NCBI RefSeq assembly: GCF_004762095.1
Contig: NZ_SIJH01000014.1
Location: 82,140-146,139 of the forward strand
Reading direction: 5' to 3'
Length of the DNA: 64,000 bases
From: Tabrizicola caldifontis
Lineage (GTDB): Bacteria > Pseudomonadota > Alphaproteobacteria > Rhodobacterales > Rhodobacteraceae
Part shown: positions 1 through 9,369 of the stretch, piece by piece
Layout of the letters: the number at the start of each line of letters is the position of its first letter
How positions within the stretch are numbered: position 1 is the first letter of the stretch
Notes under the pieces: model-generated
The model's input: the letters and a program-made list of their open reading frames with translations, nothing else
Database searches by the model: none
What the model was told of the DNA's origin: nothing
Program-made: the position numbers and the translations under genes

Positions 1-1
1 G

Positions 2-838
2 TTTTCGTCGGGGGCGAACTACAGGCAGATCTGGAACCACGAGCTGAACGAAAGCCCGCTGATGACGATCACCAAGGCGCAGACGGCGGCGATCGCGGCG
101 AAGCTGACCGAACGCCACGGGCCCGAGGTGATGGTTGATTTCTGCATGCGCTACGGCAACCCTTCCACCGAAAGCCGGGTGCGCGCGATGGTCGAGGCCG
201 GGTGCGAGAAGATCCTGTTCTTCCCGCTTTATCCCCATTACGCCGGCGCCACTTCGGCCACGGCGAACGACCAGTTCTTCCGTGCCCTGATGAAGGAGAA
301 GCGCCAGCCCGCGGTGCGGACGGTGCCGGAATACTTCGAGCATCCGCTGTATGTCGAGGCGCTGGCCCGGTCGGTCGAGACGGCCTATGCGAAACTGGAC
401 CACAAGCCCGACGTTCTGGTGGCCAGCTATCACGGCATGCCGAAGCGTTACCTCATGGAAGGCGACCCCTACCACTGCCAGTGCGCCAAGACCTCGCGCC
501 TGTTGCGGGAACGGCTGGGGTGGGAAAAGGGGTCGATCGACACCACCTTCCAGTCCGTCTTCGGCCCCGAGGAATGGCTGCGCCCCTACACGGTCGAACA
601 TGTGGCCGAACTGGCCAAGGCGGGCAAGAAGCGCATCGCCGTCATCGCCCCGGCCTTTTCGGCCGACTGCATCGAGACGCTCGAGGAAATCAACGGCGAG
701 ATCCGCGAGGCGTTCGAACATGCAGGCGGCGAGGAATTCACCTACATTCCCTGCCTGAATGACGACCCGGCACATATCGAGGCGCTGGTTGCGGTGATCG
801 AAGAAAATCTGACGGGCTGGCTGCCGCGCGGGCGCTAG
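2..838 (+). CDS. hemH: Ferrochelatase, 3' part (5' end outside window)
   Basis: Ferrochelatase inserts Fe2+ into protoporphyrin IX in the last step of haem synthesis. The frame is open from base 2 and reads FSSGANYRQIWNHELNESPL before the first internal Met, so the true start lies left of the window; about 279 of the usual ~350 residues are visible. The iron-site histidine lies in YHGMPKRY (CAC at 431-433), followed by GDPYHCQC. The C-terminal acidic motif PAFSADCIETLEE is intact. The gene is complete at its 3' end and converges on the LysR gene 19 bases away. Identification is secure. Confidence 0.96.
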   Translation, partial: FSSGANYRQIWNHELNESPLMTITKAQTAAIAAKLTERHGPEVMVDFCMRYGNPSTESRVRAMVEAGCEKILFFPLYPHYAGATSATANDQFFRALMKEKRQPAVRTVPEYFEHPLYVEALARSVETAYAKLDHKPDVLVASYHGMPKRYLMEGDPYHCQCAKTSRLLRERLGWEKGSIDTTFQSVFGPEEWLRPYTVEHVAELAKAGKKRIAVIAPAFSADCIETLEEINGEIREAFEHAGGEEFTYIPCLNDDPAHIEALVAVIEENLTGWLPRGR

Positions 839-857
839 CCCGCGCCCCACGTTTCCG

Positions 858-1781
858 TCAGATCCGGCTAAGAAGGTCGAACACCAGATTCCGCATCCAG
901 GCTGCAAAGGGCGACCTGTCGGTTCGCCGGTGCCAGACGCCGATCATCTGCGCGGGTGCGATCTCTACCGGGGGCAGCCGGATCTCAAGTCTGTGGCTGG
1001 CGCGGACCCGCTCTGCCAGCTGGCGGGGCACCAGCGCGACAAGGTCGCTTTCGCTTACCACGCGGCACACGGCCGAGAACAGCGGCACCGTTATGGCGAT
1101 CCTGCGGCTGCGGCCCACCCGGGCAAGTGCCGCGTCCCCCATGCCGGAAAGCCTGCCCTCGGGCGAGAAGAGGACATGCGAAAGGGCACAGAAGCGGTCG
1201 ATCGGAATGGTGGCGCCTTCGGCAAGATCGGCAAGCGCGGGGTTGCCTGAGCGGCTGATGACCACGAAGGATGAGGTGAAGGCAGGGGCGGAAACCATCC
1301 AGTCCGGCACGGGTCTCTCGGGCAGAAGGGCCAGATCCGCGCCGCGCTGGTCGATGCTGGCCAGATAATCGGAAGGCACCAGATCGACCAGTTGCACTGT
1401 TACCCCGGGCGCCTCGCGCCCAAGCCGCGCCCCCAGTTCCGGCATCAGCATTTCGGCGAAGAAATCACTGCCCGCGATCTTGAACGCTCCGGTCGCCGTG
1501 TCGGGACGGAACGGTGCCTCGGGCGACAGCAGGGCCTGAAGGCGCTCAAGCTCGGCCTGCAGCGGTTCGGCCATCCGGGCGGCCCGTTCGGTCGCGACCA
1601 GCCGGTTCCCCTGCCGCACGAACAGGGGATCGTCCAGCGCCTGCCTGAGGCGCCCAAGCGCCCCCGAGACGGCAGATTGCGAAAGGCCCAGCTTCTGCCC
1701 GGCGCGGATCGTCGATCCTTCGCGGAGCAGGCAGTCGAGCACACGCAGGAGGTTCAGGTCGAAGGTAGCGAAATTGACCAT
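858..1781 (-). CDS. LysR family transcriptional regulator
   Basis: This 307-residue protein has the LysR winged helix-turn-helix at about residues 8-66 (FDLNLLRVLDCLLREGS, then LGLSQSAVSGALGRLR). The effector-binding domain follows from about residue 90. The N-terminus matches NodD/NahR-like members of the family. No good Shine-Dalgarno is visible ahead of the ATG, but the homology begins immediately after it. The gene is divergent from the cupin gene with a 105-base gap. LysR proteins usually control a divergent neighbour, so the cupin gene is the best target guess. The inducer is unknown. Confidence 0.9.
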   Translation of the reverse strand: MVNFATFDLNLLRVLDCLLREGSTIRAGQKLGLSQSAVSGALGRLRQALDDPLFVRQGNRLVATERAARMAEPLQAELERLQALLSPEAPFRPDTATGAFKIAGSDFFAEMLMPELGARLGREAPGVTVQLVDLVPSDYLASIDQRGADLALLPERPVPDWMVSAPAFTSSFVVISRSGNPALADLAEGATIPIDRFCALSHVLFSPEGRLSGMGDAALARVGRSRRIAITVPLFSAVCRVVSESDLVALVPRQLAERVRASHRLEIRLPPVEIAPAQMIGVWHRRTDRSPFAAWMRNLVFDLLSRI

Positions 1782-1785
1782 GCCG

Positions 1786-1796
1786 ATAGCGCCTAT
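1786..1796. promoter_or_regulatory. Candidate LysR half-site palindrome ATAG-CGC-CTAT
   Basis: A perfect 4+4 palindrome with a 3-base centre lies in the 105-base gap between the divergent LysR and cupin genes, 5 bases upstream of the LysR ATG. A related GGATAGCC occurs about 20 bases further on. The position suits an autoregulatory LysR site, but the element is short and could be chance. Confidence 0.3.
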
Positions 1797-1886
1797 TCAA
1801 AGGATCGGTTGGACGGATAGCCTGCGCCTCGTTTAGCCTGTCGTCAACGAAGGCGCCTTCGTTTCGAACCATGACGGAGCGAAACG

Positions 1887-2333
1887 ATGAAAGATATCTC
1901 CACGGATCCAGGCTGCGTCGAATGGCGCGGTGTGCAGTACAGGACCATTCTTTCGCCGGGCGAGAGCGGTGGCGCAATGTCGATCGTTGACAGCCATTCG
2001 CCGCAGGGCAGTGGCCCGCCCCGCCATGTGCATGAGGCCGAGGACGAGACTTTCGTGGTCCTCGCCGGATCCTGCCGCGTCTGGACAGCCGCGCGCCAGG
2101 CCGGCCTGCAGCCAGGTGAGGCCTTCTTCATCCCGCGCGGCACCGAGCATACCTTCCAGGTCGACGACCCGGCGGGCTGCAGGCATCTGGTCATTCTGAC
2201 GCCGGGCGGGTTCGAGGGCTTCTTCACCGAGGCGGCCGCTGCCGGTCTGCGCATTCCCGAGGACATGGCCGCCCTGCAGGGCCTGGCGGCAAGGTTCCAT
2301 CTGCGGTTCACCGGCCCGCCGCTGGATCTGTGA
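1887..2333 (+). CDS. Small cupin-domain protein
   Basis: This 148-residue single-domain protein has the cupin metal-binding motif PPRHVHEAEDETFVVLAG at about residues 46-63, and a second motif around GEAFFIPRGTEHTF. Small cupins of this kind are quercetinase/pirin-like or act as sugar or phenolic dioxygenases, isomerases or sensors; the substrate cannot be read from sequence. A GGAG-type ribosome site (acGGAGcgaaacg) precedes the ATG. The gene is divergent from the LysR gene, which suggests that regulator controls it. Confidence 0.85.
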   Translation: MKDISTDPGCVEWRGVQYRTILSPGESGGAMSIVDSHSPQGSGPPRHVHEAEDETFVVLAGSCRVWTAARQAGLQPGEAFFIPRGTEHTFQVDDPAGCRHLVILTPGGFEGFFTEAAAAGLRIPEDMAALQGLAARFHLRFTGPPLDL

Positions 2334-2360
2334 AACCGGCGCCGGCACGTATTGCGGCGC

Positions 2361-2403
2361 AGAAAGAAAATCGGGCCGCAGCATGTCTGCGCTGCGGCCC
2401 GAT
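2361..2403 (-). terminator. Rho-independent terminator of the L,D-transpeptidase gene
   Basis: The arms ATCGGGCCGCAGC (2370-2382) and GCTGCGGCCCGAT (2391-2403) form a perfect 13-bp stem with an 8-base loop. On the minus strand the stem runs into TTTTCTTTCT, which makes it an intrinsic terminator for the leftward gene. It sits between two converging genes and may also slow transcription coming from the cupin side. Confidence 0.85.
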
Positions 2404-2425
2404 GCTTTCGTATGGGGAAAACCCG

Positions 2426-3019
2426 TCAGATCAGCAGAACCTGCGTGCCGACCCGGGCATATTCGAACAGCTCTTCCACATGTTCGTTGTAAAGCCCGAT
2501 GCAGCCGTTCGATGACTTTCGACCGATCTTGCGCGTGTCGTGCGTGCCGTGGATGCGATAGTAGGTCCACGACAGATACAGGGCGCGGGTTCCAAGGGGA
2601 TTGTCCTTGGCGCCACCCGGCACCATGTCCGGCCAATCCGGGTTGCGCTGCTTCATCGCGGGGGTCGGGCGCCATGGCGGGTTCACCACCTTCTGCACCA
2701 CCTCGGTCCGGCCCCGGCGCGTCAGATCCTCGGACAGTGGCACAGAGGTCGGATAGAGCCGGTAGATCGACTGGTCCTCTGACCAGAAATGCAGGGCACG
2801 CGAGGTGATGTCGACAAGGATCGCCCCGTTGCGGGTGTTGTCGAAGTAGTCCTGCCATTGCAACATGCGGAAACTGGAAATGTTGTTGCGCACGCTGCTG
2901 GATGCCGGAGGGGTGAATTCGGTGGTCCCGTCCTGTGCCAGCGCCGGAAGCGCGGCAAGACCGGCCATCCCGGCAGCCCCCCCCAACAGGGCACGGCGGC
3001 TGATGGACCCATTGGCCAT
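2426..3019 (-). CDS. Tat-exported L,D-transpeptidase (YkuD domain)
   Basis: L,D-transpeptidases form 3-3 peptidoglycan cross-links or attach proteins to peptidoglycan in the periplasm. The start chosen gives MANGSISRRALLGG, a twin-arginine-like signal cleaved near ALAQ, with AGGAG 7 bases upstream; a longer frame to 3088 lacks such a site. The protein has 197 residues. The YkuD motif has HGTHDT (His158) and SSNGCIG (catalytic Cys173). The Arg usually following GC[IV] is Gly here. A transcript terminator follows the stop. Confidence 0.9.
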   Translation of the reverse strand: MANGSISRRALLGGAAGMAGLAALPALAQDGTTEFTPPASSSVRNNISSFRMLQWQDYFDNTRNGAILVDITSRALHFWSEDQSIYRLYPTSVPLSEDLTRRGRTEVVQKVVNPPWRPTPAMKQRNPDWPDMVPGGAKDNPLGTRALYLSWTYYRIHGTHDTRKIGRKSSNGCIGLYNEHVEELFEYARVGTQVLLI

Positions 3020-3202
3020 GGCGGATACTCCTGCTCTGTCTCTGTTCAACTTTTCGCGGGATATAGTCAGATGGGTCCCGTTCCGCAATTCAAACCGCCG
3101 TCATCCCTTGCCGATCGGCACGAGTCCCGTTTGAACCCCGATCCGGCTTCCGATATGACGGCGCGGACCGCCGCGAACTGCGGCAGAACAACGGTGGACG
3201 GA

Positions 3203-3715
3203 ATGGATCGACGTTTCCTGCTTCTGCAAGGTGCCGCGCTGGCTCTGGCGGCCTGTGCCCCGACAACCGCCCCGACCCTGGGGCCGGACGGCCGGCCGCT
3301 GCCGAAGGTTTACTGGATAAGGCCAGGCGACGAGGAAGAGGTTTCGTTCCGCCTGCTTGATTCCGTGAACACCCTGCGCGCGGCGCGCTCGCTGCCGCCG
3401 GTGACCTTCGATGCAAGGCTGAACGCCGCCGCTGCGACCCATTCGCGCGACATGGCGGTGCAGAACCGTCCCTGGCACTTCGGATCTGACGGATCATCGC
3501 CGCTGACCCGCGTGCAGCGCGTCGGCTTCACCGGCCGTCTGGTGGGCGAGCTGATCTCGGAAACCTACGAGACCGAGCTGGAAACGCTGGCGACCTGGAT
3601 GAACAATCCTGACACCCGAAACGTCATCATGGACCCATCGGCGCGGCTGATCGGCTTCGCATGGTTCCAGGAGCCCAGCGGCAAGATCTGGTGGACACTG
3701 GTCACCGGCGCCTAG
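3203..3715 (+). CDS. CAP/SCP-domain lipoprotein
   Basis: This 170-residue exported protein begins MDRRFLLLQGAALALAACAP, with a lipobox ending at Cys18. The remainder is a CAP (cysteine-rich secretory/PR-1) domain, visible as LLDSVNTLRAARSLPPV, then LNAAAATHSRDMA and NRPWHFGSDGSSP. Bacterial CAP proteins are usually envelope-associated, and their biochemical role is not settled. The start is the ATG that opens the lipoprotein signal; an upstream in-frame extension overlaps the neighbouring promoter region and is unlikely. A short GGGCGCC/GGCGCCC hairpin follows the stop. Confidence 0.85.
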   Translation: MDRRFLLLQGAALALAACAPTTAPTLGPDGRPLPKVYWIRPGDEEEVSFRLLDSVNTLRAARSLPPVTFDARLNAAAATHSRDMAVQNRPWHFGSDGSSPLTRVQRVGFTGRLVGELISETYETELETLATWMNNPDTRNVIMDPSARLIGFAWFQEPSGKIWWTLVTGA

Positions 3716-3753
3716 CATCCGGGCGCCGCTGGCGCCCATTCCCGTGCAGCCAT

Positions 3754-4251
3754 TCAGGGCAGGATGTGGATGGGGGTGCCCGGCTTGACCATCGAATAGA
3801 TCACTTCCATCTCCTTGTCGCTGACCGCAATGCAGCCCTCGGTCCAGTCGCGGGCCGTGGTCGGACGCCGCGGTCCGCCGTGAATGAAGATGTCGCCGCC
3901 GGGGCTTTTGCCCTGAGCCTCGGCGAAGGCGCGGTCCGCCTCGTTGGGGTAGGAGATGCCAAGCGACAGATGGAAGCGCGAGTTCGGGTTCTTGTGGGTG
4001 ATGAAGTAGCTGCCTTCCGGCGTCTTCCCGTCGCCTTCGAACTGCTTGTGCCCCTCGGGTGCAAATCCAAGTCCGACATCATATGACTTCAGCACCCGGT
4101 CCTTGTGAATGAGGTACATCTTGCGGTCGGTCTTGTGGACCTGGACCTGCGTGACCTCTGGCCCGCGATACTTCAGGAATTTCGTCTTGGGCGCGCACCC
4201 CGCAAGCCCCAGCGTAACCACCAGAAGGAGGAGAAGTCCTATCCCGCGCAT
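3754..4251 (-). CDS. L,D-transpeptidase family lipoprotein
   Basis: This 165-residue protein is predicted to act on peptidoglycan. It opens MRGIGLLLLLVVTLGLAGCA, a lipoprotein signal with lipid-acceptor Cys19. The YkuD fold continues with YLIHKDRVLKSYDVGLGFAP, the HGG histidine and catalytic Cys140 in WTEGCIAVSD. This GCIA variant, lacking Arg, is common in this subfamily. A TTG at 4278 in the same frame is possible, but it would put nine charged residues before the signal. Together with the 2426-3019 gene, this places two L,D-transpeptidases within 2 kb of a CAP protein. Confidence 0.88.
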   Translation of the reverse strand: MRGIGLLLLLVVTLGLAGCAPKTKFLKYRGPEVTQVQVHKTDRKMYLIHKDRVLKSYDVGLGFAPEGHKQFEGDGKTPEGSYFITHKNPNSRFHLSLGISYPNEADRAFAEAQGKSPGGDIFIHGGPRRPTTARDWTEGCIAVSDKEMEVIYSMVKPGTPIHILP

Positions 4252-4340
4252 GTCCCTGCCCGCTGCTCTTTTTTCCAAGTCCTACAGGAATCGGGCTTAT
4301 CTGACCAGCCGGTCAGGCTGTCGCAGGGATCACGGGTTTG

Positions 4341-5558
4341 TCAGCCCGGCAGGCTGAGGCGGGCCACAAGCTCTACGTGCGTGGACCAGCGGAACTGGTC
4401 GATGACCTGCACCCAGTCCAGCCGGTAGCCGGCGGTGACCAGGGTCTTCGCATCGCGTGCGAATGTGACCGGGTTGCAGGACACGAAGGCGATCACCGGA
4501 ACGCCGGATCGCGCGAGACGGTCAGTCTGCGCTTCGGCCCCGGCGCGGGGCGGGTCGATCAGGGCTGCGGTGAGGCCCCTCAGTTCGTCTGGCTCCAGCG
4601 GGCGGCGGAACAGGTCGCGGGTTTCCGTGCTGATGCGGTGCAGATCGGGTGTGTTGCGTGCGGCAAGGTCAAGTGCGGCAATCATTGCCGCGTCACCTTC
4701 GACGGCGTGGACCTCCATCACCTGTGCCAGCGGCAGGGTGAAGGTGCCGACGCCCGAAAACAGATCGACGACGCGCTTCTGCGGACCCAGTGCCTGACGC
4801 ACGGCCGCCAGGAGCGTGGCCTCGCCTTCGGCCGTGGCCTGCAGGAAGGCGCCGGCAGGGGGCACGACGGTGGCGGCTCCCATGGTCAGCGCGGGCCGAT
4901 CGCGCAGCGCAACGGTTTCGCCGTCCCAGGTCAGACGCGACAGGCCGTGGGTTTCGACTATGCGAGCCAGGTCCATCCGCAGTTCGGCGTCCAGGGGCTT
5001 GCCGCCGGTGACCACAACATCCGGGCCACCGCGCGTCAGGGTCACCTGCAACGACAGCTCTGCCGAACGCGAGCCCCCCGCGCGGACCAGGGCCTCGAGC
5101 CCCGGAAAGGCGGCAAGGATGCCGGGGTGAAGCAGCTGGCAGTCCGCGATGTCCACGATCGTTTCCGAGGCGCGGGCGTGAAAGCCGATCAGCACCCCGC
5201 CTCTGGTCCGCCGGGCAGACAGCGTCGCGCGCCGCCGGGATTTCGCGGGCGAGGTCGCCAGTGGCAGAAAGTCCGCGCGAAGCCCCTGGCCGGCAAGCGC
5301 GGTTTCGACGACCTGACATTTCCAGGCCGCGACAAAGGCATCCGAGGCATGCTGCAACTGGCAGCCACCGCAGGTCCGGGCATGGCGGCATGGCGGTTTC
5401 ACGCGGTCGGGCGAAGGGGTGATGATCTTCGGCTCCAACAGCCGGTCACCATCAGGCGTGCCCTCGACCACTTCGCCCGGCAGGGTGCCGGGGACATAGA
5501 TCGGGCCTGATGCAATTCCGTGGCCGAGGTGCCCGAGCCTTTCGATGGTGACGATCAC
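4341..5558 (-). CDS. SAM-dependent RNA m5U methyltransferase (TrmA/RumA family)
   Basis: This 405-residue enzyme methylates C5 of uridine in rRNA or tRNA. It has an N-terminal TRAM-like segment (about 1-55), an iron-sulfur cysteine cluster (CRHARTCGGCQLQ), the SAM motif VVDLFSGVGTFTLPL, a DPPRAG motif and the catalytic Cys361 in FVSCNPVTFARD. The family includes RlmD, RlmC and TrmA, and the exact target base cannot be assigned from sequence alone. Its ATG overlaps the stop of the upstream ABC gene by four bases, so the two are translationally coupled. Confidence 0.93.
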   Translation of the reverse strand: MIVTIERLGHLGHGIASGPIYVPGTLPGEVVEGTPDGDRLLEPKIITPSPDRVKPPCRHARTCGGCQLQHASDAFVAAWKCQVVETALAGQGLRADFLPLATSPAKSRRRATLSARRTRGGVLIGFHARASETIVDIADCQLLHPGILAAFPGLEALVRAGGSRSAELSLQVTLTRGGPDVVVTGGKPLDAELRMDLARIVETHGLSRLTWDGETVALRDRPALTMGAATVVPPAGAFLQATAEGEATLLAAVRQALGPQKRVVDLFSGVGTFTLPLAQVMEVHAVEGDAAMIAALDLAARNTPDLHRISTETRDLFRRPLEPDELRGLTAALIDPPRAGAEAQTDRLARSGVPVIAFVSCNPVTFARDAKTLVTAGYRLDWVQVIDQFRWSTHVELVARLSLPG

Positions 5559-7408
5559 TCTGCCGCTTCCGCCTGATCTTCCGTACCGATGAACCCGCCC
5601 GACTGGCGTTTCCAGTAGCGGGCGTAGAGGCCGTTCTTCGCCAGAAGCGCCTCGTGGCTGCCTTCCTCGACAATGCGGCCACGGTCAAGCACGATGATGC
5701 GATCCATTGCCGCGATGGTGGACAGCCGGTGCGCGATGGCAAGCACCGTTTTGCCCTGCATCACCCGGCCAAGCGCCTCCTGGATCGAGGCCTCGACTTC
5801 CGAGTCCAGCGCCGAGGTTGCCTCGTCCAGCACCAGGATCGGCGCGTCCTTCAGGAAGGCGCGGGCCAGCGCGATGCGCTGGCGCTGCCCGCCGGACAGT
5901 TTGACCCCGCGTTCGCCAAGGAAGGCGTCATAGCCCTTGCGGCCCTGGTGATCGACCATCCCGGCGATGAATTCGTGCGCCTCGGCTGCTTTTGCGGCGG
6001 CGATGATCTCGGCTTCGGTCGCTTCGGGTCGGCCATAGGCGATGTTGTCGCGGGCGGATCGGTTGAACATCGCGGTTTCCTGCGTGACCATGCCGATCTG
6101 GCGGCGCAGGCTTTCCTGAGTGACGGACCGCAGGTCGTGGCCATCAATGGTGATGCGGCCCTGTTCGGGGTCGTAAAGCCGCAGAAGCAGAGAAACAAGC
6201 GAGGATTTTCCCGCACCCGAGGCGCCCACGATGGCCAGCTTCTCGCCCGCGCGGATGGTCAGGTCGATGTCCCGCACCCCGCCGCGTTCGCGGCCGTAGG
6301 CGAAGGTCACGCCCTCGAACCGGATGTCGCCCCTGACGCGGGGCAGGGGCCGGGCATCCGGAGCATCGGTCAGTGTGTGCGGCGCGGAAAGGGTGCGCAT
6401 CCCGTCCTCGACCTCGCCGACCGAGGTGTAGATCGACATCAGCGTGAAGCTGACCCAGCCCGACATCTGTGCAATGCGCAACGCAATGGCCCCAGCGGCG
6501 GCGATGTCGCCGGCCGTGGCCTGCCCCTGCTGCCACAGCATGACGGTGCCCCCGATCAGCAGCACCGGCAACACCCCGGCCAGCAGCATGAGGCTGAACC
6601 GGAACCAGGTCGAGATGACGCCGAATTCCAGGCTGCGTTCGCGGAAGACCTCCATCGCGTCCAGCGCCACGCGGTCCTCGAAGGCGGCATGCGCGAACAG
6701 CTTCACAGTCTTGATGTTGGTGATCGTGTCCACGACCTGACCCGAAACCATGGCACGGGAGGAAGCGCGGGCGGCCGAGTTCTTCCTGACCATGGGCAGG
6801 AAGAAGCGGATCAGCAGGATATAGGCAACCAGCCAGACCATCAGCGCGATGGCGGCCTTGTAATCGACGGCGACCAGGAAGGCGACCGAACCGATGACCG
6901 AGGCCAGCGCGAAGCAGACGGTGTTGATGACTTCGGTCGCGACATCAGTGACGGCACGGGCGGCCTGCATCTGCTTTTGCGCGATGCGGCCGGCAAAGTC
7001 GTTGTCGAAGAAGGTGACGGACTGGCCCAGCGTCCAGCGATGCAGGCGGGACAGTACCAACGGCATCACGTTCGGCCCGATGACGATCGAGTTCGAGGCC
7101 GAGGAGACGGCGAAGGCCAATGGTCTGAGGACCAGGTAGAAGGCGAGGAACCACAGCACCAGGTGCCAGTGTGCGGCAAAGAAATCGGCAGGGCCGGAGT
7201 TCACCGCGGCATCGATCACCCAGCCGAGGATCAGCGCGCTGACCACCTCGGTCACTCCGGCCAGAGAGGACAGCAGGCCCGCCAGCACCAGCATTGGCCA
7301 GGATCCCGCCAGCGACCAGCGCATGAAAGCGCCAAGGCGCTGCGGCGGGGGGCCGTCGGCGGGGCGGAAGGCGTCGATCAGGGAGCCGAGGCTTCGAAGC
7401 GCGCTCAT
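5555..7408 (-). CDS. ABC exporter half-transporter (TM + ATPase)
   Basis: This 617-residue protein fuses an N-terminal six-helix exporter domain (about 30-330) to a C-terminal nucleotide-binding domain. Walker A is GASGAGKSS, the signature is LSGGQRQRIALARAF and Walker B is ILVLDEATSALD. It resembles MsbA/multidrug-type exporters acting at the inner membrane. The next gene upstream on the same strand is a second, similar half-transporter, which makes a heterodimer likely. The substrate is unknown. The gene couples to the RNA methyltransferase through an ATGA overlap. Confidence 0.93.
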   Translation of the reverse strand: MSALRSLGSLIDAFRPADGPPPQRLGAFMRWSLAGSWPMLVLAGLLSSLAGVTEVVSALILGWVIDAAVNSGPADFFAAHWHLVLWFLAFYLVLRPLAFAVSSASNSIVIGPNVMPLVLSRLHRWTLGQSVTFFDNDFAGRIAQKQMQAARAVTDVATEVINTVCFALASVIGSVAFLVAVDYKAAIALMVWLVAYILLIRFFLPMVRKNSAARASSRAMVSGQVVDTITNIKTVKLFAHAAFEDRVALDAMEVFRERSLEFGVISTWFRFSLMLLAGVLPVLLIGGTVMLWQQGQATAGDIAAAGAIALRIAQMSGWVSFTLMSIYTSVGEVEDGMRTLSAPHTLTDAPDARPLPRVRGDIRFEGVTFAYGRERGGVRDIDLTIRAGEKLAIVGASGAGKSSLVSLLLRLYDPEQGRITIDGHDLRSVTQESLRRQIGMVTQETAMFNRSARDNIAYGRPEATEAEIIAAAKAAEAHEFIAGMVDHQGRKGYDAFLGERGVKLSGGQRQRIALARAFLKDAPILVLDEATSALDSEVEASIQEALGRVMQGKTVLAIAHRLSTIAAMDRIIVLDRGRIVEEGSHEALLAKNGLYARYWKRQSGGFIGTEDQAEAAE

Positions 7409-7521
7409 GGGCGAGACGTAGGCCCGTCAGCCACAAAGGGCAAGGGTCGCCTGGTCGTGCGACTTCGTCTCCTCATCGGGACGGCGCGCAAGGAGTGACG
7501 AAGCCATCGACGAGCAGAATC

Positions 7522-9369
7522 CTATCCCGCCGCGTTTTCCTCCAGCCCGATGAAGCCGCCGGACTGCCGCGCCCAGAAGCGGGCATAGAGACCGCCCTTG
7601 CGCAGAAGGTCTGAATGGTGGCCGTCCTCGACCACCCGGCCGTCCTCCAGCACCACGATCCGGTCCATCGCGGCGATGGTGGACAGGCGGTGCGCGATTG
7701 CGATGACCGTCTTGCCCTGCATCACCCCGTAAAGCGCGCCCTGGATTGCGGCCTCGGCCTCGCTGTCCAGGGCCGAGGTCGCCTCGTCAAGGATCAGGAT
7801 CGGCGCGTCCTTCAGGATCACCCGCGCGATGGCGATGCGCTGGCGCTGCCCGCCGGAGAGCTTGACCCCCCGTTCGCCAACATGGGCGTCATAGCCGCGG
7901 CGGCCCTGCGGATCCTCAAGCGTCAGGATGAAGTCATGCGCCTCGGCCTGTTTCGCGGCGGCGATCATCATCTCTTCGGTCGCGTCGGGGCGGCCGTAGA
8001 GGATGTTGTCGCGCACCGACCGGTGCAGAAGCGAGGAATCCTGCTGAACCATGCCGATCTGGCGGCGCAGGCTCTCCTGTGTGACATCGGCGATGTTTTG
8101 CCCGTCGATCAGGTTCGCGCCCGATTCGGTGTCGTAGAAGCGCAGCATCAGCTTGACCAGCGTCGATTTCCCAGCGCCCGAGCGGCCGACGACGCCGATC
8201 TTCTCTCCCGGCCGGATGGTCAGCGTGACATCGCGCAGCCCCCCGAAGCCGCGGCCGTAGTGGTGGCTGACGCCCTTGATCTCGATGAGACCCTTCTCGA
8301 AACGCAGTGCGGGGGCGCCGGGCCGGTCCACCAGGGCGATCGGCTGGGCGATGGTCTGCATGCCCTCGGCCAGGGTGCCGAGGTTCTGCGCCAGGTTGGT
8401 CGAGGCCCACATGATCCAGTAGGTCATCGAGTTGATGCGCAGCACCAGCGCCAGCGCCGCCGCGACCACGCCGACCGTTGCCGTGCCCTGCACCCAGAAC
8501 CAGACCGCCAGCCCACCGACCCCCAGAATCAGAAGCCCGTTCAGGAAGGTCAGCGCCATGTCCATCCGGGTGACGATGCGCATTTCCGTCTGGAAGGTCT
8601 TGCGCGCGCGCTCGATGGCCTCCTTCGCGTAGTCCAGTTCCTGATCCTGATTGGCGAAAAGCTTCACCGAATGGATGTTGGTATAGCTGTCCACCACCCG
8701 CCCCGTGACCGCGCTGCGCGCCTCGGACGAGACGGTGGCGGCGGGCCCGGCGCGGCGGATCGTCCAGCGCATCAGAAGCACATAGCCGGCGAACCACAGA
8801 AGCAGCGGAACCATCAGCCGGGGATCGGCCTCGGCCAGCATCAGCAGCGCGCCGACAAAGGTGGCAGCGGCAAAGGCGGCCATGTCGAAGACCTGGAACA
8901 CCGCTTCTCCTGCGGCCGGGGGGGCCTGCATGATGCGGTTGGCGATGCGGCCGGCGAAATCGCTTTCGAACCAGCCGACCGGTTGGCGCAGCACATGCCG
9001 GTGCGCCCGCCAGCGCATCATGGTGCCGAAGTTGGTCAGGATCGTGTTGTGCAAGAGGCTGACCGAGCCCCCGGCGACCAGCGGTCGCAGGATCAGCACC
9101 ACCAGCGCGACCAGCAGCAGTTCGGACCAGTGCGCGGCCAGAAAATCGGCCGGGGACTGGCCGGCCATCTGGTCCACCAGGCGGCCCAGATACCAGATCA
9201 TCCCCACTTCCAGCACGGCATTGCCGACCGAGAACAGCCCGGCAAAGGCGAATACACCGCGGAAGGCGCGGACATAATCCTTCAGGAAGGGCCAGAGCCG
9301 CCGGGGCGGATTGTCGGTCTCCGCATAGTGTTGATACGGATCGACGAGGTTTTCGAAGAAGTGGAACAT
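7522..9369 (-). CDS. ABC exporter half-transporter (TM + ATPase), partner
   Basis: This protein of about 615 residues has the same architecture as its downstream neighbour: exporter membrane domain, then Walker A GRSGAGKST, signature LSGGQRQRIAIARVI and Walker B ILILDEATSALD. The ATG opening MFHFFENLVDPYQHY is chosen because homology starts there; an upstream in-frame start would add a basic, unmatched 20-residue tail. No strong ribosome site is visible. The 112-base gap to the second half-transporter suggests one operon and a heterodimeric pump. Confidence 0.92.
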   Translation of the reverse strand: MFHFFENLVDPYQHYAETDNPPRRLWPFLKDYVRAFRGVFAFAGLFSVGNAVLEVGMIWYLGRLVDQMAGQSPADFLAAHWSELLLVALVVLILRPLVAGGSVSLLHNTILTNFGTMMRWRAHRHVLRQPVGWFESDFAGRIANRIMQAPPAAGEAVFQVFDMAAFAAATFVGALLMLAEADPRLMVPLLLWFAGYVLLMRWTIRRAGPAATVSSEARSAVTGRVVDSYTNIHSVKLFANQDQELDYAKEAIERARKTFQTEMRIVTRMDMALTFLNGLLILGVGGLAVWFWVQGTATVGVVAAALALVLRINSMTYWIMWASTNLAQNLGTLAEGMQTIAQPIALVDRPGAPALRFEKGLIEIKGVSHHYGRGFGGLRDVTLTIRPGEKIGVVGRSGAGKSTLVKLMLRFYDTESGANLIDGQNIADVTQESLRRQIGMVQQDSSLLHRSVRDNILYGRPDATEEMMIAAAKQAEAHDFILTLEDPQGRRGYDAHVGERGVKLSGGQRQRIAIARVILKDAPILILDEATSALDSEAEAAIQGALYGVMQGKTVIAIAHRLSTIAAMDRIVVLEDGRVVEDGHHSDLLRKGGLYARFWARQSGGFIGLEENAAG

